From Coprinopsis marcescibilis (Eukaryota; Basidiomycota; Agaricomycetes; Agaricales; Psathyrellaceae), in assembly GCA_004369085.1 (NCBI GenBank), contig ML210321.1, positions 1 to 64,000 of the forward strand: DNA of 64,000 bases, written 5' to 3'. The position numbers and the translations under genes are program-made. Below are positions 52,864 through 62,161 of this stretch, in pieces (the stretch's first letter is position 1; the number at the start of each line of letters is the position of its first letter). The notes under the pieces were generated by a model that saw only the letters and a program-made list of their open reading frames with translations, ran no database searches and had not been told where the DNA came from.

Positions 52864-54041
52864 TCATGGTATTCCTATCCACCGATACATAACGGTTCCC
52901 TACCCAAGAGTCAGAAGAATGTCAACGATCTGAATGAGTGGATGCCATACCGAGCTGTTGTCCTTCTTGACAGCTTTTCTGTTCACCAATGCAATCAAAC
53001 ACTTGTTCACTCTTGCTTGGTTAAGATCGGGTGGCTTAATGAGATCGGGGACTATCGGTTCGGGTAAGTTGAGTATATGTGAAAGGTTCAAAGGCAGCGC
53101 ACTTACGTTTGACGGTATTTCCTGGAGCGTTCATGAGACCCTCGAGTACTGACTCCATATTTCTTCGTAGACTCTGGATGCGAGAAGGCTGTCAGTCGGG
53201 CGCAGCTTACGGTATAAGGAGACATACAGGATCGCTTCCCCGGAATTCAAGGGGAAGACATGATACGATTCTCTCTAGTTCAATCTATCCATTCACTCAT
53301 TAGCATACACTTCGAAAACGCAAGGCTAGGTTACACTCACACTACGTTCTTTCTTCTCCTTCGCAGTCATCTTAACCTTTGCGCCAGGCTTGACACCATT
53401 CTTCTTCGCAGCCACCGTTGAGCCTGACTTGCCTGATGCATTTGTTGTGTTCCCCATGTATGTTGTATCGACGTCCGTTATTTCGGTGAATGCTGTTCGG
53501 TCTGCTAGTTGACGTTGCGCTTCTTCTTCGTGCTCTCGTTGCTGTGCAGCGAGCATATCCTCTTGTGCTCGTTTGAGGGCTTCAGCTGCTTCAATGGCGT
53601 GTTTCTCTGCAGAGGCACCTACATTGAGATTTCAACCATAGTTATACTCAAGAAACGTACCCGCTCTACGCTGTGCAAGCTGAAATGATTCTTCCCCTGG
53701 AGCCTTGGTTAAAGCCAACATTAGATCATACCACGGCAATTCAACCTCGATGCACCGCTAACCTGTACCCAATCTGTAGTCAAAGCATTCATATTCATCA
53801 CATACAGCCAGCTCGCAAAGCTCTCGTTGAAGGTCTGCAGAGAATCGCTGAGGTGCTTCATCCCTTCGAGGTTAGTCTGCAATGCTTCGGTTTCGTCGAG
53901 GAACTCCGTCATTGCTGGTTCGAGGAAGCCGAGGCCATGTGGCGCGTCTGGATATGCTCCTGATCGTGACAGGCGAAAAAGAGAGCCCTGCGATATGCGG
54001 CGTAAGGGTGTGCGGTGGGGAGTTTGGGCCGAATGCGCCAT
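52864..54041 (-). CDS. DAM1: DASH/Dam1 complex subunit Dam1
   Basis: Kinetochore protein of the ring that couples chromosomes to spindle microtubules. Start MAHSAQTPHRTPLRRISQGS, then FLEPAMTEFLDETEALQTNL and the Dam1 signature LQTFNESFASWLYVMNMNAL, followed by TTDWVQ and an intron. Later exons give APGEESFQLAQRRA; a helical, charged coiled-coil segment (EALKRAQEDMLAAQQREHEE); a Lys-rich MTAKEKKERSV; LERIVSCLPLEFRGSDP; ESVLEGLMNAPGN; and PPDLNQARVNKCLIALVNRK. The last intron (gtatgg...gggtag) joins KKDNSS to GTVMYRWIGIP, stop 52864-52866. I assign DAM1 from the N-terminal signature; the long conserved C-terminal part is how I recall basidiomycete versions and is less certain. Divergent from the glutamine-synthetase-like gene with 257 bp between starts. 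Confidence 0.8.
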
Positions 54042-54298
54042 GGTTGTTGGTGGTGGTTATGGTCGATTATCAAGACGCGTCGCGACTCGCGAGTCATTCA
54101 AGATCAGCCGCAACGATGATAAACAACGAACTTGACTTACCACCATAACCACGAATCACACAGCCTTCTACATCAATTGGCTTATTTGAAAAGATAACCA
54201 TCTCAGAAGCCATCTCATCGCGCCATAGCTCAGCAGTACCCACCATAAATGAGACGCATGACCCACAATACTTCTCAGACATAACCTATCTCATCGCG
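54042..54298. promoter_or_regulatory. 257-bp shared promoter of DAM1 and the GS-like gene
   Basis: The two ATGs are head-to-head 257 bp apart, so the core promoters must lie here. No clear TATA; a minus-strand frame reading MSEKYCGSCVSF within it appears incidental. Confidence 0.5.
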
Positions 54299-55873
54299 AT
54301 GACCTCTGCCATTGATAGTGCCTTGGCCTATCTTTCCAACCGCTCAAACATTGCCTTTATTCGGGTACAATGGGTCGATCTCACCAACACCGTCCGCTTC
54401 CGCGTCCTCCCTCGCCCATATTTCAGCAAGCTTCTCGAAAAGGCTAAATCGACCGGAGACGACAAAGCTGCGTCCATATCCTTGTCGGTGGTAACACTGG
54501 GCATCGTTGGCCTCAGTGTCGTCGATGGATTCTGCTGCGTTGGGGAGCTGCCCTATGTTTTCGACCTGGCCAGCCTGAAAAGCTGCGGCGACGAATTTGG
54601 CAACGGATACGCCCCCCGCCACGCTTCCGTGCTGGGGTGGTTCCGTGAAAAAACGCCATCGATCTCTAAACCTTTTGAAGTGACCCTTTGCCCTAGATCC
54701 TTGCTGGCTAGCATCGAGGAGGATGCAAAGAACACATCCAAGGTCGAATTCTTGGTCGGGTTCGAATCGGAGTTCATTCTCCTCAAGCCAGGTTTAAACG
54801 GCGAGCACACCCCGGTCAATGACCACCCATGGTCTGCTGGCGCAGCATTTCGCACAGGCTCCGCCGAAAGCCGCGTCTTGGAAGAGATCGTCGACGCTCT
54901 GTCTGTGGCTGGCATCGAGGTGCTTCAGTACCACTCAGAAGGAGCCCCAGGCCAGTACGAGGTGGTCACTGGTCCACTTCCCCCTTTACGAGCAGCCGAC
55001 GCCCTGGTTTACACCCGCGAAACCATCTACAACGTTGCCAACAAGCACGGACTACGAGCAACGTTCGCTCCGCGGTTATTCAAGGATTCTGCGGGTAGCG
55101 GGGCCCATTGCCATTTCTCCGTTCACGACGTCAAAGAGGTCCCTATCGAAGCAAATCCACAGAACAAGATAACCAAGGATGCGATTGTCTCCTTCGGCGA
55201 TCCTCCGAATCCCGTCGAGATCACTCTAAACGAAGCATCATTCCTTTCTAACCTTCTTGACAACCTTTCGAGCCTTTCACTCCTCACCATGCCCACCTCG
55301 GCGTCCTACAGCAGGATGCAAGACGGTATCTGGTCCGGGGGCACATATGTGTGCTGGGGCTTTGAGCACCGCGAGACCCCCATCCGGCTTTGTAATCCTC
55401 GCTCACAGGCACCCTCCTCTGATATACACAAATCCCGAAACTTCGAGCTCAAGATGCTGGACGGTACCGCCAACCCTTACGTTGCCCTTTCAGGATTGTT
55501 AGGTCTCGGTCTACAAGGAATCCAACTCAAAAAACCTCTTGCCAGAAAGCCTATCCAAGGACGCCAGAGCGCAGCAGACATGACCCCGTTCGAGCGTGGC
55601 GCATACGGACGTGGCACCTCTCGCTCCCACCCAAATGGCCAAGCTATCCAAGCAACTGAGCAGCCTGAGCGTCTGCCGTTGACTCTCGCAGAGGCTCAAG
55701 CCAACTTTGAGTCCAACGAACCACTCAAGGACGCTCTGGGAGCCGACTTTGTTCGCGGCTACCTCGCTGTGAACAAAGCTTTGAACGCCACTTTGCAGCG
55801 TCGAGTGTCAAATGATGGTGGAGTAGTACACCATTTTGAAGACGATGATGATTTGCTCTTACAGATGTTCTGA
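54299..55873 (+). CDS. glutamine-synthetase-fold enzyme (FluG/GSI-like), intronless
   Basis: 524 residues in a single exon, unusual beside intron-rich neighbours. Catalytic-domain landmarks of the glutamine synthetase / gamma-glutamyl ligase superfamily: VGFESEFILL (about residue 155, metal Glu), EGAPGQYEVV (about 220, second metal Glu), GSGAHCHFSVHD (about 265, His), WGFEHRETPIRLC (about 360, Arg in the phosphate site) and NFELKMLDGTANPYVALSGL (about 385). N-terminal beta-grasp part: FIRVQWVDLTNTVRFRVLP. Related fungal proteins include the C-terminal half of FluG and similar stand-alone proteins; canonical glutamine synthetase is shorter and differs around the substrate site. The acceptor substrate cannot be told. 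ATG chosen as the first in frame after a stop-containing leader. Confidence 0.85.
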   Translation: MTSAIDSALAYLSNRSNIAFIRVQWVDLTNTVRFRVLPRPYFSKLLEKAKSTGDDKAASISLSVVTLGIVGLSVVDGFCCVGELPYVFDLASLKSCGDEFGNGYAPRHASVLGWFREKTPSISKPFEVTLCPRSLLASIEEDAKNTSKVEFLVGFESEFILLKPGLNGEHTPVNDHPWSAGAAFRTGSAESRVLEEIVDALSVAGIEVLQYHSEGAPGQYEVVTGPLPPLRAADALVYTRETIYNVANKHGLRATFAPRLFKDSAGSGAHCHFSVHDVKEVPIEANPQNKITKDAIVSFGDPPNPVEITLNEASFLSNLLDNLSSLSLLTMPTSASYSRMQDGIWSGGTYVCWGFEHRETPIRLCNPRSQAPSSDIHKSRNFELKMLDGTANPYVALSGLLGLGLQGIQLKKPLARKPIQGRQSAADMTPFERGAYGRGTSRSHPNGQAIQATEQPERLPLTLAEAQANFESNEPLKDALGADFVRGYLAVNKALNATLQRRVSNDGGVVHHFEDDDDLLLQMF

Positions 55874-57240
55874 ATATGGGTCGATTTGTGCAATGTGACC
55901 AACGACTTTTTAGTATGCTGTCGACCATAACTCTGTCTGCTAATAGTAGTTTCGGAGCACAAGTATGAACTGTTTCTCGAATTCAATGTCCTTTCCCTTA
56001 AACTTGGATGAATCAGAATAACGCCAGGAGGTTAACATCTATTGAATTAGGTATAGACCGGAAACTATCCATAGTCCGCCTTTTCGCGATCAAATATACC
56101 AACCTGCCGCACGAAGCGGCGGTAATCGACCTCAAACGAGTAAGGTTAATGTATAGCATGCTTCGCTCAACGCTGCACCTTCTATTCACCAACGTGCCGT
56201 GGTCAAGGACAATTCGAACTCCATTTCTATATCACATCTTCCGTTCCGCGTGGATCCACTAAAGCTTAGTGTATTTAAAGGGCAGAGCCAAAGGGCAGAA
56301 CTTGGGCTCGAATATGCTTCCAAAGTCCACCGATCGGGGTCGAAACTGCGATGATGATGCCCGTGGGCCACAACACCTCCACACCACCAGGAACTACCGC
56401 CTCAGGCATCACTGCTATGCTTGCGATAAAGTTCCTCGTCCTCTCAACTACCTCGATTCCTTTCACTGCTGATTATCTCTATATCATTCGCTCAATACCG
56501 CCACGATTTGTGCCACGCTGCCACACATTCTCGACAGGGGTGCATTTCTCCCTGAGCAGTCACTTCAATTTCGAAGTACCCAAGACAGCATTACACACTG
56601 TTTAAAATACCCATCCAGAACGTCTCGCCATAGCAGTAAACCAAGTACTGTCTGTGGGTACTCTGGGACACTGCCGTGACTGAGACTTTGCAACACCACA
56701 GCAATACAGTTGACTCGCTGAGACACGGGCATCAAGTTCAGTTATATAATTCGTTTTCGAATTCACAACGGTCTTGCTTTACGCACCCAGAACGCCTCTG
56801 CTCTATCTACGCCTGGGGGATTCTGTTCTTCCCTCCTCACCAATTCTCCTCACCCACCCCCTCTCGCGATCATCGCCCAATCGATCGAAGCAGGAAGCCA
56901 AGCTAGTTCTTGACTATCCACCGATCCTCCGGTCCAAAGAGTCTATCTCTGCTGCTGCGTTTAGCAGGCATTTGACGATAGGGTATGTATGACCTAGCCG
57001 TCCTCGTGGTGAACACGCTCTGTGTCTGACCGCCTCGCATTTAGTCCACAATACAGCCACCATAGTCGTTGCAACCTCCTGCCAACCTTCCTCCAATCCT
57101 CACGCTCCCGGCCGACTGTTGACGGAACTTCTCTTCCCTTGTGAGTCACCATTGTGCCAGCTTCCTCCACGAGTTCTCAGTAACCCATTTTCTTCTACAA
57201 AGACGCCCTTCGCACGTCGCACCACCTTTCCCTACTCATC
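55874..57240. other. 1.4-kb upstream region of the protein kinase gene
   Basis: Pyrimidine-rich stretches (56815-56860, 57150-57240) suggest a long leader for the kinase. Short plus-strand frames there could be upstream ORFs; none is supported as a gene. Confidence 0.4.
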
Positions 57241-59399
57241 ATGTCCAAATTCGCCACAACGACGTCGAACGGGAACCACCCAGTTCCTGGGACCCTCATC
57301 GACAACGACTCTCTTGAACTCGTCGAAATAGTCGGCACAGGTGGCTACGGCACTGTCTATCGCGCCGTCGAAACACACACCAAGCCCGGGAAAAAGCCCA
57401 AAACCTACGCAGTAAAGGTTCTCAGCCGCACCGATGGCAAACGCAACAACCACATCCGCGAGGCTTCCCTCCATTACCATGTCTCGGGCCACCCAGGCGT
57501 CATCGACCTCTACCAGGTCCTTGAAGACGACAAACACATGTATTTTGTCATGCAATACGCGCGTAGCAATGACTTGTTCCACCAGATACTGCAGAAACGG
57601 TGCTATCTCGGGAGCGACCAAATTATCAGGAACGTTTTCGAACAGCTGCTGGACGCGGTTGACCATCTTCATCGCATGGGCGTGTACCACCGGGACCTGA
57701 AGCCAGAGAACATCTTGTGCTTGGAGAACGGGTTTAGGGTTGCCATTAGTGACTTTGGCCTCGCGACGACAGACAGACAGAGCGTCGAATTCCGGACCGG
57801 GAGCATCTACCACATGAGTCCAGGCAAGTCGTAACTCCTTTGCAGTCGGAAAAGGGCGAGGGCTGATTCACATCTGTTTCAGAATGCCAAGCTGGACGCC
57901 ATGCTTCAGACGCGTACTCGCCAATGGCGAATGACGTGTGGTCTTTGGGCATAATCCTGCTCAACATGGTGACAGGTCGCAATCCATGGAAGTCGGCGAC
58001 AGCCGATGACCCTGTTTTCCAATCCTACCGCCGTTCCCCATTCAACTTCTTCCCATCCGTCCTCCCCATCTCCGCGGTTTTCAACAAGCTCCTGATCCAA
58101 GTGCTGGATCCGAATTGGAAAACAAGATTGCCGCTACACCGTTTCAGGCAGGAGATCCAAAGAATCAGCACATTCTACTCGAAGGATGTCGTGTTTGACG
58201 GTAGTCTGGCGAGGAGTGCTTGGGAGACTGGGTCACAGCCAGAGGGAAAGTCAGCAGGACATGCAGCGGGCAGGCGCCGACCGGTTCCCCCACCTCCTGC
58301 AGGGGTCAAGCCACACGTTATGAAGGCCACAGGCGATGAGGCAAGTACTCCCGTGCCGCATGCTCAAGATAAGCCTCTGCCACCCAAACCTGAGGGACAG
58401 GGCTCTCCATTCCGTCGACCCGCACCACCACCACCTCCGGGATCTCCTCTCGTGCAATATCCTTCACCCGCCGAGCCCCATTTGGAACAATCAACGCCTA
58501 CTGTGGCCAAGCGGCCCGCCGTGGTCAAACCCGTACGACGTCCAGTCCCTCCAATTTCCGACGACAATGATTCCGTCACTCGGAGACCGAAGAACATCAC
58601 CCCTTTCCCAACCACATCTGATCACAGCATGGAAACTGTATCTCTCGGCGACGAGACGACCTACAGCCGGACAACCACGCTTGAAGTGGATCCCAACACC
58701 TCCTACAATTCTCAAACTTCCTCCGGCTCTGAGCTATCGTCATTCCCCAAGACACCAGATAGCGCAGTTTTCGTCAACCCGCGAGGGAAAAGGGAGAAGA
58801 TTGATATCCGGATCATGGCCTCAACGCGCATGTCCCCGACCTGTAGCCTCAGCAGTGGGAGTTCATCATCGTTGGATCTTCAGCGTCAGGCGGGGTACCA
58901 TGACTTGCCTTCGCACTCGTCGCGGGCGAAAGGGAAGGGCAGGTGTCGGGATGATATGATGGAGTCGCCATCGCCGTCGCAATATTTGCTGTACGACGCT
59001 TTCGACCACTCTATCTGGACGCGGCCACCAGAGCATTTGGTTGATGATGATCCTGGGCCTTCCCCACCTCGGCGCGGCGTGCGGGCTCATTTTGATGGTC
59101 CAACTCCTCCTTCAAAGCCGATCGACATCGTTGGCGCGAGGCAGCGGTATGGGAACGATGACATGCACGAGGAGCATTCGCGGTCGAGGCGGTCGCATCA
59201 TCCCACTGGATCTCGGAACAGGAAGCCAGTGCCTCATCCAACTCCTCCAGAAGGCCAGCAGCAGCCGAGCTATCCACAGCAGGACAAGGTATCGGTGATG
59301 AAGGAATGTTGGGAGAAAAGGCGGTACGAGTCGAGGCCGCTGCGAAGCTATGCCCCCCATGCCAGCTACGGGTATGGAATTGGCCGGGAATATATATAG
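57241..59399 (+). CDS. Ran1/Sks1-like serine/threonine protein kinase with Pro-rich tail
   Basis: 699 aa from two exons (57241-57823 and 57883-59399). Kinase domain: Gly loop GTGGYGTVYRA (residue 32), YAVKVL, catalytic loop YHRDLKPENIL (about residue 149), DFGLATTDR, and activation segment TGSIYHMSPECQAG spanning the intron; then NDVWSLGIILLNMVTGRNPW. The MSPECQ segment and the domain order fit the Ran1/Pat1-Sks1-Vhs1 group, which controls nutrient-dependent development in yeasts. The intron starts with GC (G|gcaagt...tttcag), and only this join gives MSPECQ. After the kinase domain about 390 residues are disordered, rich in Pro/Ser, with PPPPAG, LPPKPEG and RPAPPPPPG, plausible SH3-binding sites. 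The C-terminus ends GIGREYI. Substrate and pathway are inferred from family only. Confidence 0.88.
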
Positions 59400-60067
59400 G
59401 AGTTTTCTTGGTTCCCGTCGTTCTTTCGTTGGGTTCTCCGCTGCGTTGGGAAGGAAGGGCTCTTTTATCCATTCAAACTTCAAGCCTCAAGCTCCTTTCC
59501 CCTTGTTTATTCTCTTGGACTTTGATTTTCCCTTCGTATGTCCGCTCAATATTGTCGCATAATTTCCTTTCGTATCATTATGTCTATGTTTATGATATTG
59601 CTAGCATCCTTGTCCAACATGCAGAATTCAAGTGACTTACATTATCTGGATGACTTGTATTGGTAGTGGTAAAAGGGAAGCCTGGTTGTTACTGCGACGC
59701 CCCGGCATTCGCAGCCAACACTTTGCAATCAGTTGTGTGAGTAATTGCTTACTAATAACACCGAAAAGACCTTGTTGCCGACTCAGTCCGTTGCGAACTG
59801 AACTTTCTCTCCAACGTTTGGCAATTAAACAATCCATTCAGAACCGAATCTGACACAATTGTCCGCGTAGTTCCCCGCAGTATGGATAATGCCAACCAAT
59901 TTACTAGACTGGGGCAAGGCTACGAGAAGACAGCGAGGACTCAAAATGGACATAACCCTATCCAGTGAGCAGAGAGCAGGGTGAGGCTGTTGCTGTGAAA
60001 GGTTGTCGCACATCTCATATGTCAGGGGACAAACCGCCCTTTCGATCTTGAACGCAGGATATAACCA
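59400..60067. other. 3' flank of the kinase gene
   Basis: AT-richer sequence with no supported gene. Confidence 0.35.
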
Positions 60068-60865
60068 ATGGAGGCCAGAGCCGCAAGAGGCGGTTTACTG
60101 AAGCGCAGATTTCGCCAGTGGTTTTCCCGGACTATCCCCTACTGTCAACGCGCAAGGGCCTTCGCTGAGTCGGACTCGAATATAACAGCATCCACTAGCG
60201 TACAGACCTCGGGAGGTAGTACAGGTGGTGCCACGCTTGGAAAGCCATTCCAGCGAACCTCTTCTTTGGAGGATGATATCGCAAGACTTGCAATGGCCTA
60301 AGTACCTGCTTGAAGACAGTTCAAACCTCAGGCAAATCACCACCCTTCTCATGCGCGCCCATTTCAACTCCAACAACGCACATGTAGGATCCATTTTCAG
60401 CTTATCCCCGTTCATGTACAGATGGCTCATAAACCATGGTAGCTGACTTCTATTGTTGAGAAATGCTCACAATTCTGCGTTGATTTGGCCGTATACGCAG
60501 AGAAAGAACCACAACAGTCCGAACCTGCACTTCAAGCATTTTGCACGTATGTTCTTCACAATTACTTGTGTCCTCTCTTGTAGCTTACTTATACGAACAG
60601 TATCGTGCAAGAAGTCGATGAAGTTTTCAGCGAAGGTCTAGGATCCGCCGCTGCATTAGAAGAAAGGGTGGAAAGGGTGATTGGCGGTCTCAAGGTAGTG
60701 TTTATTGACGTCTTGGCAATCTCGCAACAGCGGCCGACGCTCATCACCTAGGCCTCCAAGTCTCATCCATTTCTTGCTAGGATTGGCGACATTATTTTCC
60801 ATGACGATTGTCGCACGATGGGCGCAGGATACACCCTACTCAACATATTCAAGGATGTAAATTAA
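60068..60865 (+). CDS. unrecognised multi-exon hypothetical protein
   Basis: Start MEARAARGGLLKRRF. Later exons join by GT-AG introns: MYRWLINH to EKEPQQSEPALQAFC (acceptor acgcag), then to TIVQEVDEVFSEGLGSAAAL (acceptor gaacag), then RVIGGLK to ASKSHPFLARIGDIIFHDDC and MGAGYTLLNIFKDVN, stop 60863-60865. These joins keep frame, and the residues form amphipathic helices. The link between the first exon (ends near LARLAMA at 60301) and the next is not resolved; an intron or frameshift must lie around 60200-60310. A further open segment (60960-61130, ANLTEELERLTTQFEW) could be another exon downstream if the stop is spliced out. I do not recognise any domain. Confidence 0.4.
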
Positions 60866-61394
60866 TTATTGCCCGTGCCCTACATTAAACCAATCGTTGC
60901 GTGTGTTGCTGGCCTTCTTCAAGCTGCCCAGGTATTTATCGATTGTTAGCCTTTGCATTCGCTATTTCACCTCTCAAGTCTAGCAAACACAATTCAATTA
61001 CGACGAAATCAGCCACTGGTGGGGAATTCGCATTGGAACTGGCGCATCCGTGTTCTTGCATGGCCAATCTAACGGAGGAGTTGGAACGATTGACCACCCA
61101 ATTTGAATGGTGCGCACATTCCAAGAGTGTATGCTATGCAACATCTTACACTCGATCAGCGAACTCCGTCGCACCCTGGAGGTGTCAAATATTTAGCGGG
61201 AAAGGTATCTTCTGGTGCTATCTACAAAACGACGTACTCGTGCCCGCGGAAAGTCTCCGTGATTACATAATACACGCAAGCAGCCTCTCGTCCCCCTCAC
61301 GCACAACACCTCAATTTTCAAGTCATAGGATAGCTCTACAGGTCCGAAATTTTAACAGTATATATATTAAATGTATATGTACAAGGATATAAAG
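60866..61394. other. open segment, possible exon or remnant
   Basis: An open plus-strand frame continues to 61392, but its last third is probably chance. The TATA/TTAAA-rich stretch at 61355-61395 borders the transposase relic and may be part of that element's end. Confidence 0.3.
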
Positions 61395-61985
61395 TTAAAA
61401 CCTGGTATGACCACCCTTTGCCTTCAGAACTGCTTGAACACGATCTGGCATGGTTCTCGTGTGCTTGTTGATGTGCTCGATGTCTAGCTCATCCCATGCA
61501 GTGTAATTGCAGCTTTGAGCTGTTCCGTAGTATTTGGTGGGTTGGGTAAAGCACGTATTGCCTTTTTGAGCTCATGCCAAACTGGTTCAATGGGGTTCAG
61601 GTCGGGTGATGATGGCGGATGGAAAAGCAATTTGATGGCATGTGTCGAAAACCAGTTTTTCGTTGATATGCTGGTATGGGATGGTGCACCATCCTGCTGA
61701 AAGTGGAGTGGTCCCCTCTTAGACTTCATCTCTTTGTAAAACCCCTTCAACATAGCCTCCAAAACCTGTTCCTGGTACCTCCTTGCATTCATTCCACCTC
61801 CCTTTCCTCCAGGATATTCGAGGGCAATTAATGGGCCCTTCTGCCCATCCATGATACAGCCCCAAACCATAACACACACTGATGACTGCTTGAAATTTGG
61901 TACAACACATTCCTCCACCAATTCCTCCCCTGGCTTTCGCGTGACATAAATCTGCCCTCGAGCGTCACCAAGATAAACATAGCTG
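61395..61985 (-). pseudogene. Tc1/mariner-type transposase, truncated and frameshifted
   Basis: DDE_3-type transposase remnant. Recognisable from YVYLGDARGQIYVTRKPGEE to a frame ending at 61484, including MVWGCIMDGQKGPL, YPGGKGGGMNARRYQEQVLE, the catalytic Asp in QQDGAPSHTS and the catalytic Glu in SSPDLNPIEPVWHELKK. The end of the protein is in another frame (WDELDIEHINKHTRTMPDRV to GGHTRF, stop 61395-61397), so a frameshift lies near 61490-61505. The N-terminal DNA-binding domain and the first part of the catalytic domain are missing; sequence before YVYLGD (above about 61985) is unrelated. Inactive copy. It cannot be linked to the 732-bp element from sequence alone. Confidence 0.85.
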
Positions 61986-62161
61986 TTACACCATCTCCAA
62001 TGGTGAAACATGAAGACGGATATGTGTTGACGACTGATGAATGCCTTGAGATACAGGCCGATTATTTCCGAAGATTGGGACTGTTTGATTATGAATCGGT
62101 AGATACTTCTTATTGATCTTTCGGATCTTAAAAAGAGTATTTTTAGGAAGATAAGGAACAC

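Noticed and set aside
57232..57813. 193-codon minus-strand frame over the kinase exon
   Set aside because: Antisense shadow of the kinase domain.
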